Assembly (NCBI GenBank): GCA_004524595.1 | Contig: SDOA01000040.1 | Coordinates: 1 to 33,380 of the forward strand | Length of the DNA: 33,380 nucleotides | DNA from: Candidatus Thorarchaeota archaeon | Lineage (GTDB): Archaea > Asgardarchaeota > Thorarchaeia > Thorarchaeales > Thorarchaeaceae | Direction: 5' to 3' | Position numbers and translations under genes: made by a program | Shown: one piece after another, positions 8,638 to 16,279 of the stretch | How the letters are laid out: every line of letters begins with the position of its first letter | Position numbering within the stretch: position 1 is the first letter of the stretch | Notes under the pieces: model-generated | The model's input: only the letters and a program-made list of their open reading frames with translations | What the model was told of the DNA's origin: nothing | The model's database searches: none

Positions 8638-10134
8638 ATGGACCAAATTAGCAAGAATAATAGAGTGTATGCAATTGCAGCATGGGCAATCGTACCGATA
8701 GTGACTTTACTTGTAGACTTATCATGGATCAATTACCTGGATCCTCTACTTCCAGAAGGAGTGTCCTATGTATTTCATAATTTGATTCTCTTCATCCTGC
8801 TTGTGGTATTTACAAATATTACCTTCAAAAAGATTGTACCAAGATATAATAGAGGCCGAATGCTGGCAGTCGGACTTCTCTGGATAATCTTCTTCATCAT
8901 ATTTGACGTCTTGTTTCAGTTCTATATACTATCATATAATCTGGAACTTGTTTTTATCGAGTATAATTTCGCAGCAGGCAGACTTCGATGGTTGGCTCTT
9001 CTGGTCATGCTTTTCGGACCGCTATTCATGGTCCGTACACATATTGGAGACCCTGATCTATTCAGTATGCCAATTGGAAAGATGGCCACTATTGGACTGC
9101 TCCCATCAAATCTTAAGATTGCATACTATCGTAGAAAAGGAGCTCAAATCGGGGAAGGAGTGACAATAGGACCTTTAGCAATTTTAGACTGCGAGAACAT
9201 AATGATTGAGGATCATGCCGAGATAGGAATGGCTTGTATGATACGTGCTAAAGAATTCAAGCTTGGAAAGTACTCAAAACTTGGTATGCTTGTTATCATA
9301 GACACGTATAGAGTCGATATTGGTGAAGAGGTCACAATTCAGGAACAGGTCTACATTGGAGGATTAAAGACAGACAAGTCTATCATCGAAATAGGAGACC
9401 TCTCAATGATATTTGCTCAAAGCGTCATCAATCCGACTCATCCAATCAAGATTGGTAAAAGGGTGGGTATTGGAGGCTCGAACTTTTTATTCACTCATGG
9501 TACATGGCAACCCGTCCTTAATGGATTTCCTGTAGCGTTTGGTCCTATTACCATTGAGGATGGGGTTTGGTTTCCATGGCGGGTCTTTGTACTCCCCAAT
9601 GTTCACATAGGAAAGGAAGCAACACTAGGGGCAGGTTCCGTGATTAACAGAGATATCCCGGCACGGAGCTTAGCTGCAGGAGTACCAGCGAAAGTAGTTC
9701 GAGCTGATGGAGAACATATCAAGAGATACACAAAGAAAGAGAAGTGTGAGATTTTGAAGAACATGCTTGTTGAGCTTGTAGGGTATTTACGAATGGAGAA
9801 TTGGAAAGTAACTGATCCAATTCTAGATGATACCTTTGCAAGAGCATCTTTCAGAACTCCACAAGGGCCGTCTTCAAAACATGATACACATATTGTTTTC
9901 ATGTTTGAGGAGAAGGACGAGATATGGAAAGGATTGGAAGAACATTCATTTGTCATCACTTTGTTTCCCCTTGACCCAGCAAAGACGATAGAATTGGAAC
10001 AGTCTGGCTCGTGGTGGTTTGATTTGGATAATAGTACATGGGGCGGGACTAGGACCAATGTCAGCCTTGTGATAAATGGTTGGTTATCACGATATGGTCA
10101 TTGGATGAAATATACATCTAGACAGGTGGCATGA
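8638..10134 (+). CDS. membrane-anchored left-handed beta-helix acyltransferase
   Basis: This 498-residue protein has three parts. The first ~145 residues contain about four hydrophobic segments (AIAAWAIVPIVTLLVDLSW; LILFILLVVFTNITF; LLWIIFFIIFDVLFQFYIL; WLALLVMLFGPLFMV). From about 165 to 360 there are hexapeptide repeats of a left-handed beta helix (IGEGVTIGPLAIL, IEDHAEIGMACMI, IGEEVTIQEQVYIGG, IGKEATLGAGSVINRDIPAR) ending in AAGVPAKVV, as in O-acyl/acetyltransferases. A soluble tail of about 140 residues that I cannot assign follows. It probably acetylates or acylates a surface sugar at the membrane. Its stop overlaps the next gene by ATGA (10131-10134), so the two are translationally coupled. 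Confidence 0.8.
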   Translation: MDQISKNNRVYAIAAWAIVPIVTLLVDLSWINYLDPLLPEGVSYVFHNLILFILLVVFTNITFKKIVPRYNRGRMLAVGLLWIIFFIIFDVLFQFYILSYNLELVFIEYNFAAGRLRWLALLVMLFGPLFMVRTHIGDPDLFSMPIGKMATIGLLPSNLKIAYYRRKGAQIGEGVTIGPLAILDCENIMIEDHAEIGMACMIRAKEFKLGKYSKLGMLVIIDTYRVDIGEEVTIQEQVYIGGLKTDKSIIEIGDLSMIFAQSVINPTHPIKIGKRVGIGGSNFLFTHGTWQPVLNGFPVAFGPITIEDGVWFPWRVFVLPNVHIGKEATLGAGSVINRDIPARSLAAGVPAKVVRADGEHIKRYTKKEKCEILKNMLVELVGYLRMENWKVTDPILDDTFARASFRTPQGPSSKHDTHIVFMFEEKDEIWKGLEEHSFVITLFPLDPAKTIELEQSGSWWFDLDNSTWGGTRTNVSLVINGWLSRYGHWMKYTSRQVA

Positions 10135-11171
10135 TTTTGGAAGTCACGAAGAGTGATTACTATCGAAATGAGATGGATATAGAATATCGACCGCCCACCA
10201 TGGTAAAACTGGGTGTGGGTATTGGTTTCGTAGAATACATTCCGTATCAAATACGTAACTCATTTGTTTCGTTGCTTTCTTTAATAAGGCCAAAATCATC
10301 TAGTCGGGAGAGGCGGCGTGATTTCCCAATTGATGACCTAGCAGATAAATTGGACCTCTTGACTGATGAGAAACGTGAGTTTTGGGAAAAAGAGTTCGGA
10401 GTAATAATGACGCATGACATTGATACTCGTAAAGGATACGAATACGGATTCTCCAAGTTTATTGAGATGGAGAGGGCTGAAGATATTGTATCAACCTATA
10501 ATATAGTACCAAGCTCGAATGAGTATGATCTTGATGTGGATCAAATCACATCCTTAGTTAGAGAGAGATTTGACTTTGGAATGCATGGTCTGCATCATGA
10601 TGGTAATTTTGCTTTTCTCTCTGAGAGCGAACAAAGAATGCGTATCTTTGAATCATCAAAAAGGGCTGAAGAGCTGAGATTGCCTTCCAAGGGATACAGA
10701 GCCCCATGGCTTCATAGAACAAAGATGATGGTCAGATATCTTACTGAAGCCAGATTTGATTGGGACTCATCTTTTCCAGATACCGATGATTCTACAATTG
10801 GATATGCATCTACTGGATGTAGAACTATCTTCCCGTTTTATCCCTTATACTATGATGGTAACAATTGGCAAAGAAGCTCGGTCTTAGAGATACCAGTGTC
10901 AATGCCACAGGATTGGACATTGCTATATTATTACAAACTATCAGAGGAGAGTATCTTACGTGTCTGGAAAAAGAAGATGAACTATATCAAATCAAAGGGT
11001 GGACTTGCAGTATTTATTGTTCATCCAGACCAAGAAGATTTTGGCCATCCAAAACGTCACAAGGCGTATAGACAATTACTTCAAATAATAAAAGAAGCAG
11101 ACCCTGAGATACTCACGTGCAGTGATCTAGCTAAACGTTGGAAGAAGAGATTTCCAGCGCCATCAATATAG
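10131..11171 (+). CDS. polysaccharide deacetylase-like (NodB fold) protein
   Basis: This 346-residue protein carries the motifs of carbohydrate esterase family 4. Motif 1 is MTHDIDT, with the two Asp residues. Motif 2 is HGLHHDG, the metal-binding H-x3-H. Motif 3 is YRAPW, and a late FIVHPDQ fits motif 5. The N-terminal ~85 residues have no assignment. No signal peptide is visible, so it may work on cytosolic lipid-linked sugars. The start ATG overlaps the stop of the acyltransferase gene (ATGA), so the two form an operon. The likely role is removal of N-acetyl groups from a sugar; the substrate is unknown. The stop lies 6 bases from the stop of the convergent PP-loop gene. Confidence 0.78.
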   Translation: MILEVTKSDYYRNEMDIEYRPPTMVKLGVGIGFVEYIPYQIRNSFVSLLSLIRPKSSSRERRRDFPIDDLADKLDLLTDEKREFWEKEFGVIMTHDIDTRKGYEYGFSKFIEMERAEDIVSTYNIVPSSNEYDLDVDQITSLVRERFDFGMHGLHHDGNFAFLSESEQRMRIFESSKRAEELRLPSKGYRAPWLHRTKMMVRYLTEARFDWDSSFPDTDDSTIGYASTGCRTIFPFYPLYYDGNNWQRSSVLEIPVSMPQDWTLLYYYKLSEESILRVWKKKMNYIKSKGGLAVFIVHPDQEDFGHPKRHKAYRQLLQIIKEADPEILTCSDLAKRWKKRFPAPSI

Positions 11172-11177
11172 ATATTG

Positions 11178-13142
11178 TCAAGTAAGGTAGGTTGGACACG
11201 GCCAATTATCACATTCCAGACAATTGATACAGTTTTCTTCATCCACACTTATTTTTCCGTCTTCAAGATGGAGCGCACCTTGTTTACATTGTGGAAGGCA
11301 CGAACCACATGCTTGGCAAAAAAGAGCCCTCTTAGTAGCTCTCTCTATTTGAGTGACAAGACGCTCAACAGTTGTTTCATCAGGTCCACGGATGACGATG
11401 TGCCCTGAACTAAATAGGGAGATGTGATTATCTCCAGAGATTGTTCGCACAGTCCCAAGCTCCTCTGAGACCTTTGTTTTCCCGAAGATTGGTATCACTT
11501 TGGACACTCTATTGATATCAAATCCAGAGGAGAAAGATCCTTCTAGACTGAAACCTGAGTTAGTACAGGGGGCAATCCCTTTTGTAACATTAAGCTCGAT
11601 TGTTTCTCCTGGACTCTGACGTGTACTTGTGATATCGAGTCCGAGATTGTTAACTAGTTCAAGTTGACCTGTGGGTAGGGTCTTCCAACGCCAGAAACCA
11701 AGCTCAAACCATTCATCAGGAAAGCCGTATCTTACAGCCCACTCGTGCATTTTTTGAGCCCACTTCTGGTACAGTTTAGGATGGGACCTACGTAGACTCT
11801 CTAATTCAGCAAGTGGAGAAGCGGGACAGAGATAGCAACCCATTCGATGATAGCCTTTGTTATAGAGGGGATTAAAGGTTTCATTCTTACTAAATATATA
11901 CAACCAGACTTCAAGAGCGTTCCAATTTTGAATAGGATTAACAGATAATTGACCAGGCACCCAAGGATTCTCTGTGACTCGAGGTTCTATTGACCTTTGG
12001 AATGATTCTAGTTTCCGTTGACCCATGAATGATAATGTTTCGTTCCCAATTTTTTCTGCGATTGATGTTGCAGCTGGACCTAGTTTGAGGACCTTACAAC
12101 ACCACCGAAAGTCCCTCGCAGGAGGACCAAAAACATCAATGGAGTCCCAAAAACGGTCTCCTGCAGATTCTCCGATTATCTTGACTCCTCTTTTATTAGC
12201 AAAATCATTGATGAAAGTAATTGTTTCTGGAAGTTCAAGACCTGTATCCATGAAAAAGAGAGGAGGGCTCTCACCAGTTGCCTTCTCAACAACAAGATAT
12301 GCTGCTAAGGAGTCTTTACCACCACTGAAACCTACAACTAGGGGAAGGTCTTGGTTCTTTGAAATTGTCTTTTTGATGAATTCTATGGATTCATTTTCAA
12401 TTTTTAATAGGTCATTATTGTTAGCTTTAACAGCCTCGTCCCAAGTAGAGGTTTTTGAATTCATAGATGGGAAGATAGGCTCTGAAACTTCGCGGATTTT
12501 AACAGCAAACCCTTTTTTCTCTTGAGCCATCGTAATACCACTCATTCGAGCGATGCCCGAACCTATCACAATACCAAAAGAATTAATGATCCATACATCA
12601 TCATCAATTTGGATGCCAGAGTCACATCCCTGAATACCAGGAAGCATCAGATTTGCTCCATCTTGTAGATAACCTAAGACATTCTCATGAATTGAGACCC
12701 ACTTTTGTTTGCTAATTCTTCCAATTCTACGAGCTCCTTCGAGAGAGAGGAGAAAAGTGTATCCACGTTTGGGAATATCAAACCTGAGTCTACCTACTAT
12801 ATGACCATCAACGACTATCTCATACATTGCATCAAGTGAGGCTACTTTATTCATGATAATTGTCTTTGAAGAAGGAAGAAGAGAGAGACCCACACCTTCT
12901 CCAAACTGCTTATCGATTGTCTGGATGGCCCGTTCGAGATGACCATCCATTGCAGGAAAAGGGTCGCCTGGAGGAGATAGTTCTACAGTTCTTGATTTGG
13001 AGCCACAGACAGCACATTCCGTATGAGCAATTCGTGGCACATTACAGGTATCACACCAATAGAATCGTATCTTTCCTAAGTAAGGTGCATGACCTCTACG
13101 GAATTTCTTACGACTGCCTTTTGTTCGAGTCAGCTGGTCCAT
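11178..13142 (-). CDS. multidomain PAPS-reductase-family protein: zinc ribbon, PUA, PP-loop, ferredoxin
   Basis: This 654-residue protein joins four modules. At the N-terminus a zinc ribbon has WCDTC and CAVCG (about residues 29-49). A PUA-like RNA-binding domain follows (about 140-215; KWVSIHENVLGYLQ to VIGSGIARMSG). The PP-loop ATP pyrophosphatase domain has SGGKDSLAAYLV (about 269), then the cysteine pair WCCKVLKLGP (about 347) and MGCYLCPAS (about 434-437), which resemble the CC...CxxC iron-sulphur ligands of APS reductases. The C-terminus is a two-cluster ferredoxin-like domain with CQACGSCLPQC and CINCLECDNWPC. Related archaeal proteins are annotated as PAPS reductases. The PUA domain suggests RNA thiolation or another tRNA modification instead, but this is inference. 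It is last in the PRC-DeoC-AOR run. Confidence 0.85.
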   Translation of the reverse strand: MDQLTRTKGSRKKFRRGHAPYLGKIRFYWCDTCNVPRIAHTECAVCGSKSRTVELSPPGDPFPAMDGHLERAIQTIDKQFGEGVGLSLLPSSKTIIMNKVASLDAMYEIVVDGHIVGRLRFDIPKRGYTFLLSLEGARRIGRISKQKWVSIHENVLGYLQDGANLMLPGIQGCDSGIQIDDDVWIINSFGIVIGSGIARMSGITMAQEKKGFAVKIREVSEPIFPSMNSKTSTWDEAVKANNNDLLKIENESIEFIKKTISKNQDLPLVVGFSGGKDSLAAYLVVEKATGESPPLFFMDTGLELPETITFINDFANKRGVKIIGESAGDRFWDSIDVFGPPARDFRWCCKVLKLGPAATSIAEKIGNETLSFMGQRKLESFQRSIEPRVTENPWVPGQLSVNPIQNWNALEVWLYIFSKNETFNPLYNKGYHRMGCYLCPASPLAELESLRRSHPKLYQKWAQKMHEWAVRYGFPDEWFELGFWRWKTLPTGQLELVNNLGLDITSTRQSPGETIELNVTKGIAPCTNSGFSLEGSFSSGFDINRVSKVIPIFGKTKVSEELGTVRTISGDNHISLFSSGHIVIRGPDETTVERLVTQIERATKRALFCQACGSCLPQCKQGALHLEDGKISVDEENCINCLECDNWPCPTYLT

Positions 13143-13182
13143 CTCCTATTTCGTCTTCATCATGTAAAAGAGTGGTTCATTT

Positions 13183-14982
13183 TCACCTTTCGATAGGGAT
13201 GTTCAGCTCAGTGAGCAATTTTTCAGTGGGATTTCCTTCATGATCCCACCCTCGGAGAGAGTAGTATTCTGGAAGCATAACATCAATCTTTGCAACACGA
13301 TTTCGAGAGCCTCCCTCTGGTAAAGGAGTGGAAAATCTTTGAGGAAGTGTATCATCTTTTTTCGAAAATCCTTCTCGAATGTTAAATAATCGTTCTAGAT
13401 TCCAAATTCGAGAACCAATCCTTAAGAGCTCTTTTCCATCAATGGGCAGTCCAGTTCCAGTAGCCACCATATCAGCATAATCATCAACAGTCCATGCAAA
13501 GTTTGTGAATCTACATACAACCATTGAGTCCATCGCGGCGGAAAGGTTTTGAAAGAGGATTACGAGATCAGCCTTGCCCTCTGTGCTGTCACGATCTACA
13601 AGTACAGGACTTCCCAGTATCTCTGGACCAATAAGATAAGATCGCAGATGGCAACCACCTCGATTAGATGTTGCGTAACCTAGAGCATGTCCTTGAACTC
13701 CTCGAGGGTCATAAGCTGGAATCTCAAGACCTTTGACATGCATTGCAGATTCTGGTGCCCCATATCGTTCTGCAAACATTCTCGATCCTCGTCCTAATTC
13801 AGCACCCAGACCACGTGCATAGGCAATATCCTCAATCATCTCAAGGACACCAGTGGTATCTCCAAATTTCAGTGAGTGTTCTAGTTTGCCTCTTTGGACA
13901 AGTTCCATGGCACAACCAAGTGTACTACCGACTGAAATCGTATCAATTCCTAAGAGATTGCATTTATCATTAGCAAGAGCGATCCACTCAAGATTGTTGA
14001 TTCCGCATTGAGGACCTAGAGCCCAGATAGACTCAAACTCAGGACCACCCATGTCCTTGCCACGGACTCGACTCATACGCCCGCAACCAATAGGACAACC
14101 ATGGCAGTTGTAAGGTTTTAGAGAGAAACGTTCGAGGAGCTTTTCTCCAGAAACACCATCTGCATCATTGAAAGTACCATCCTGAAAATTATGGGTTGGA
14201 AGCATGCCAGCCTCGTTGATGACATTAACAAGAACAGGAGTGCCATAGACTGGGAGGGACTTGTCTGTCACAGAGTTCTTTTTAATGAGAAGTCGAGCTC
14301 GTTCTACAACGGTCTTGAGTTTGTCGGGATTGGCAACACCAGCGACTCTCGTACCTCTTACCGCAATTGCTTTGAGTTTCTTGGATCCCATCACTGCCCC
14401 AACACCGCCTCGCCCTGCAGCTCGGTGTTTATCTGTGATGATGGCAGCAAGATTGATTCTATTTTCTCCAGCTGGACCGATGCATGCTACCTGCGCCTTT
14501 TCGTCAGTCGCTTTGATCAACTCATCTGTAGTGATATCAGTAGTCTTACCCCAGAGTTTTGAGGCGTCCCGAATCTCAATCTGGTCATCATTTATCCAGA
14601 GATATACTGGAGATTCGGCTGCCCCAGTGATGATGACTGCAGCAATCCCAGCTCGTCTTAGCTGAGCCCCAAAATATCCCCCCGCATGAGAGTCAAAAAT
14701 GGTTCCCGTCGCAGGTGATTTTGTGATGACAACAAATCGACCAGAGGTAGGAATTGAGGTTGCAGTTGATGGGCCAATAGCAAAGATGAGCCAGTTGTCA
14801 GGCGAGAGGGGATCTATACCAGGTGCAAGATTATCATAGAGCAACTTCACACCGAGACCACGACCGCCCAAATATTGTTTATAGAGAGTATCGGGAATAG
14901 GTTGTCGAGTGATGTTTTTTTCAGTCAATGAAACATAGACTAGATCAGCTTCAGAATAGGGTTGAGATGGTGTATCAGACAA
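13183..14982 (-). CDS. aor: aldehyde ferredoxin oxidoreductase family (tungsten enzyme)
   Basis: This enzyme would oxidise an aldehyde to a carboxylic acid and pass electrons to ferredoxin. The 599-residue length is typical of the AOR/FOR/GAPOR family. The N-terminal domain has YLGGRGLGVKLLYD and GPSTATSIPTSGRF. The Fe4S4 motif is CHGCPIGC (about 294-301), with a probable fourth cysteine in MVVCRF (about 490). The tungstopterin-binding region contains FESIWALGPQCGINN and the conserved DPRGVQGHALGYATSNRGGCH. The TTG at 14982 sits 8 bases from a perfect AGGAGG, so the start is secure. It lies 12 bases downstream of DeoC. The exact aldehyde is not readable; DeoC products are an attractive guess. 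Confidence 0.95.
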   Translation of the reverse strand: MSDTPSQPYSEADLVYVSLTEKNITRQPIPDTLYKQYLGGRGLGVKLLYDNLAPGIDPLSPDNWLIFAIGPSTATSIPTSGRFVVITKSPATGTIFDSHAGGYFGAQLRRAGIAAVIITGAAESPVYLWINDDQIEIRDASKLWGKTTDITTDELIKATDEKAQVACIGPAGENRINLAAIITDKHRAAGRGGVGAVMGSKKLKAIAVRGTRVAGVANPDKLKTVVERARLLIKKNSVTDKSLPVYGTPVLVNVINEAGMLPTHNFQDGTFNDADGVSGEKLLERFSLKPYNCHGCPIGCGRMSRVRGKDMGGPEFESIWALGPQCGINNLEWIALANDKCNLLGIDTISVGSTLGCAMELVQRGKLEHSLKFGDTTGVLEMIEDIAYARGLGAELGRGSRMFAERYGAPESAMHVKGLEIPAYDPRGVQGHALGYATSNRGGCHLRSYLIGPEILGSPVLVDRDSTEGKADLVILFQNLSAAMDSMVVCRFTNFAWTVDDYADMVATGTGLPIDGKELLRIGSRIWNLERLFNIREGFSKKDDTLPQRFSTPLPEGGSRNRVAKIDVMLPEYYSLRGWDHEGNPTEKLLTELNIPIER

Positions 14983-14994
14983 TTACTTTTCCTC

Positions 14995-15816
14995 CTAGTC
15001 CGTGAAGACATTATGTTCTTTATCGGGGCAGGTAAGACAACGTTGTTTATACCATAGATATACGTCCTTAGGTTGCTTGGATATGTTTGCCATGCGACTG
15101 GGACATGTCCAGCAAGGCTTATCTGGTTGCATCCAAGAATCGCTATATTGAACCCAACGATAGTCTTCAATAATTGCTACTCCTGAACTTGTTCCAATCC
15201 TATTTGCACCTGCATCAATTAGTCGTAAAGCCTCTTTGAAGGTCTTGATACCTCCTGCTGCTTTGACACCCATGGTCGGACCAATAGTTTCTCTCATGAG
15301 TTTAACATCATAAGGAGTCGCGCCCATTGGTCCAAATCCTGTGGAAGTTTTAACATAATCAGCTCCAGCTTCTTTACAGAGAAGGCATGCCTTCCTTTTT
15401 TGGTCATCAACTAAAAGACCAGTTTCAAGAATGACTTTAACATGAGCATCTCCTGATGCTGCAACAACTGCTTCAACATCACTTCTAACCAAGTCATAAT
15501 TCTCGTCCTTTAATGCACCAATGTTCAGGACCATATCTACCTCGTGAGCACCACGCTCTACGACTTCTCTGGTCTCCACAGCTTTTACTTCTGGCAGAGT
15601 TGCTCCTAAGGGAAATCCGATGACTGAACATACTTTGACTGATGAGTTTTTGAGAAGTTCAGCAGCATATTCCACATGGACTGCATTGATGCAGACTGCT
15701 GCAAAATTATAGACTTGGGCTTCTTCGCAGAGCTGTTTTATCTTGCTTCGTGTTGTTTCTGCTTTGAGCACAGTATGATCAATAGTCTGTGCAAGTTCTT
15801 CCACCGTGAGGACCAT
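14995..15816 (-). CDS. deoC: deoxyribose-phosphate aldolase with C-terminal double-CxxC extension
   Basis: DeoC splits 2-deoxyribose-5-phosphate into acetaldehyde and glyceraldehyde-3-phosphate. I start it at the ATG at 15816 because GGAGGT lies 6 bases upstream; the ATG at 15843 has no SD. This gives 273 residues. The catalytic set is present: Asp in EVDMVLNIG (about 94), the Schiff-base Lys in VKTSTGFG (about 156) and the second Lys in GVKAAGGIK (about 185). The core ends near GTSSGVAI (about 214). About 58 extra residues follow, carrying CWTC and CLTC separated by 21 residues, which resembles a zinc-ribbon or other metal site and is not part of classical DeoC. The gene ends 12 bases before AOR. 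Confidence 0.94.
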   Translation of the reverse strand: MVLTVEELAQTIDHTVLKAETTRSKIKQLCEEAQVYNFAAVCINAVHVEYAAELLKNSSVKVCSVIGFPLGATLPEVKAVETREVVERGAHEVDMVLNIGALKDENYDLVRSDVEAVVAASGDAHVKVILETGLLVDDQKRKACLLCKEAGADYVKTSTGFGPMGATPYDVKLMRETIGPTMGVKAAGGIKTFKEALRLIDAGANRIGTSSGVAIIEDYRWVQYSDSWMQPDKPCWTCPSRMANISKQPKDVYLWYKQRCLTCPDKEHNVFTD

Positions 15817-15886
15817 GGATGTACCTCCAGATGTGGAAGACATTCAATAACCACTATTAACTCTTCGATATAATACATCTTGGAAC

Positions 15887-16228
15887 CTAACGTGTTCCAA
15901 GATAGGATTTGATGTCATCAAGAACCTCTTTCTGGAGTCGTATGACATCATGGACCTCTATTTCTTCTGCATCCTTTACGAGAGAGTTGAGCTGCACAAC
16001 AGTACCAACTGCATCAACTTTGGAGAAATCTACTGGAAATTCGACTTCTGCTCCTTTCACTATGAGCTCTGATCGAGTTGGGTGTAAAGCAATTCGTATG
16101 CTTCTAACAATGCCAATTCGGCGAGCTCTGTTATCGAGTACCTCTTTTCCAATCAATCGCCCAGGCATACTTAGCTCATAAAGTTCTGCCTCGATGCTTG
16201 GCATGTTTTCCTTTGTGGTAGTAGTCAT
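15887..16228 (-). CDS. PRC-barrel domain protein
   Basis: This 113-residue protein has the PRC-barrel pattern near residues 23-50 (LIGKEVLDNRARRIGIVRSIRI) followed by beta strands around LIVKGAEVEFPVDFSKVDAVG. Archaeal PRC-barrel proteins are small and widespread; some act in RNA processing or cell division, but many have no known role. It starts at the ATG at 16228, with GGAGCC upstream. It is first in the minus-strand run with DeoC, AOR and the PP-loop protein, 70 bases before the DeoC ATG, and diverges from Hef across a 51-base gap that must hold both promoters. A link to DeoC function is not evident from the sequence. Confidence 0.8.
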   Translation of the reverse strand: MTTTTKENMPSIEAELYELSMPGRLIGKEVLDNRARRIGIVRSIRIALHPTRSELIVKGAEVEFPVDFSKVDAVGTVVQLNSLVKDAEEIEVHDVIRLQKEVLDDIKSYLGTR

Positions 16229-16279
16229 CTCATTTAGGCTCCTTGTACTATATTATCTGTTAGTAGGAGGCTTTTTACA

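Noticed and set aside
9603..10058. 151-codon minus-strand ORF
   Set aside because: Antisense shadow of the beta-helix acyltransferase gene, Ser-rich and without SD.
7122..11171. horizontal island or defence system
   Set aside because: No integrase, transposase, repeat or tRNA target flanks the region, and the domains are those of glycan metabolism rather than immunity.
12025..12525. 166-codon plus-strand ORF
   Set aside because: It lies wholly antisense inside the PP-loop gene, whose conserved motifs fix the real frame; its own translation is low-complexity and matches nothing.
14191..14665. two overlapping plus-strand ORFs of 123-134 codons
   Set aside because: Both are antisense to the AOR gene, which has a full set of family motifs.
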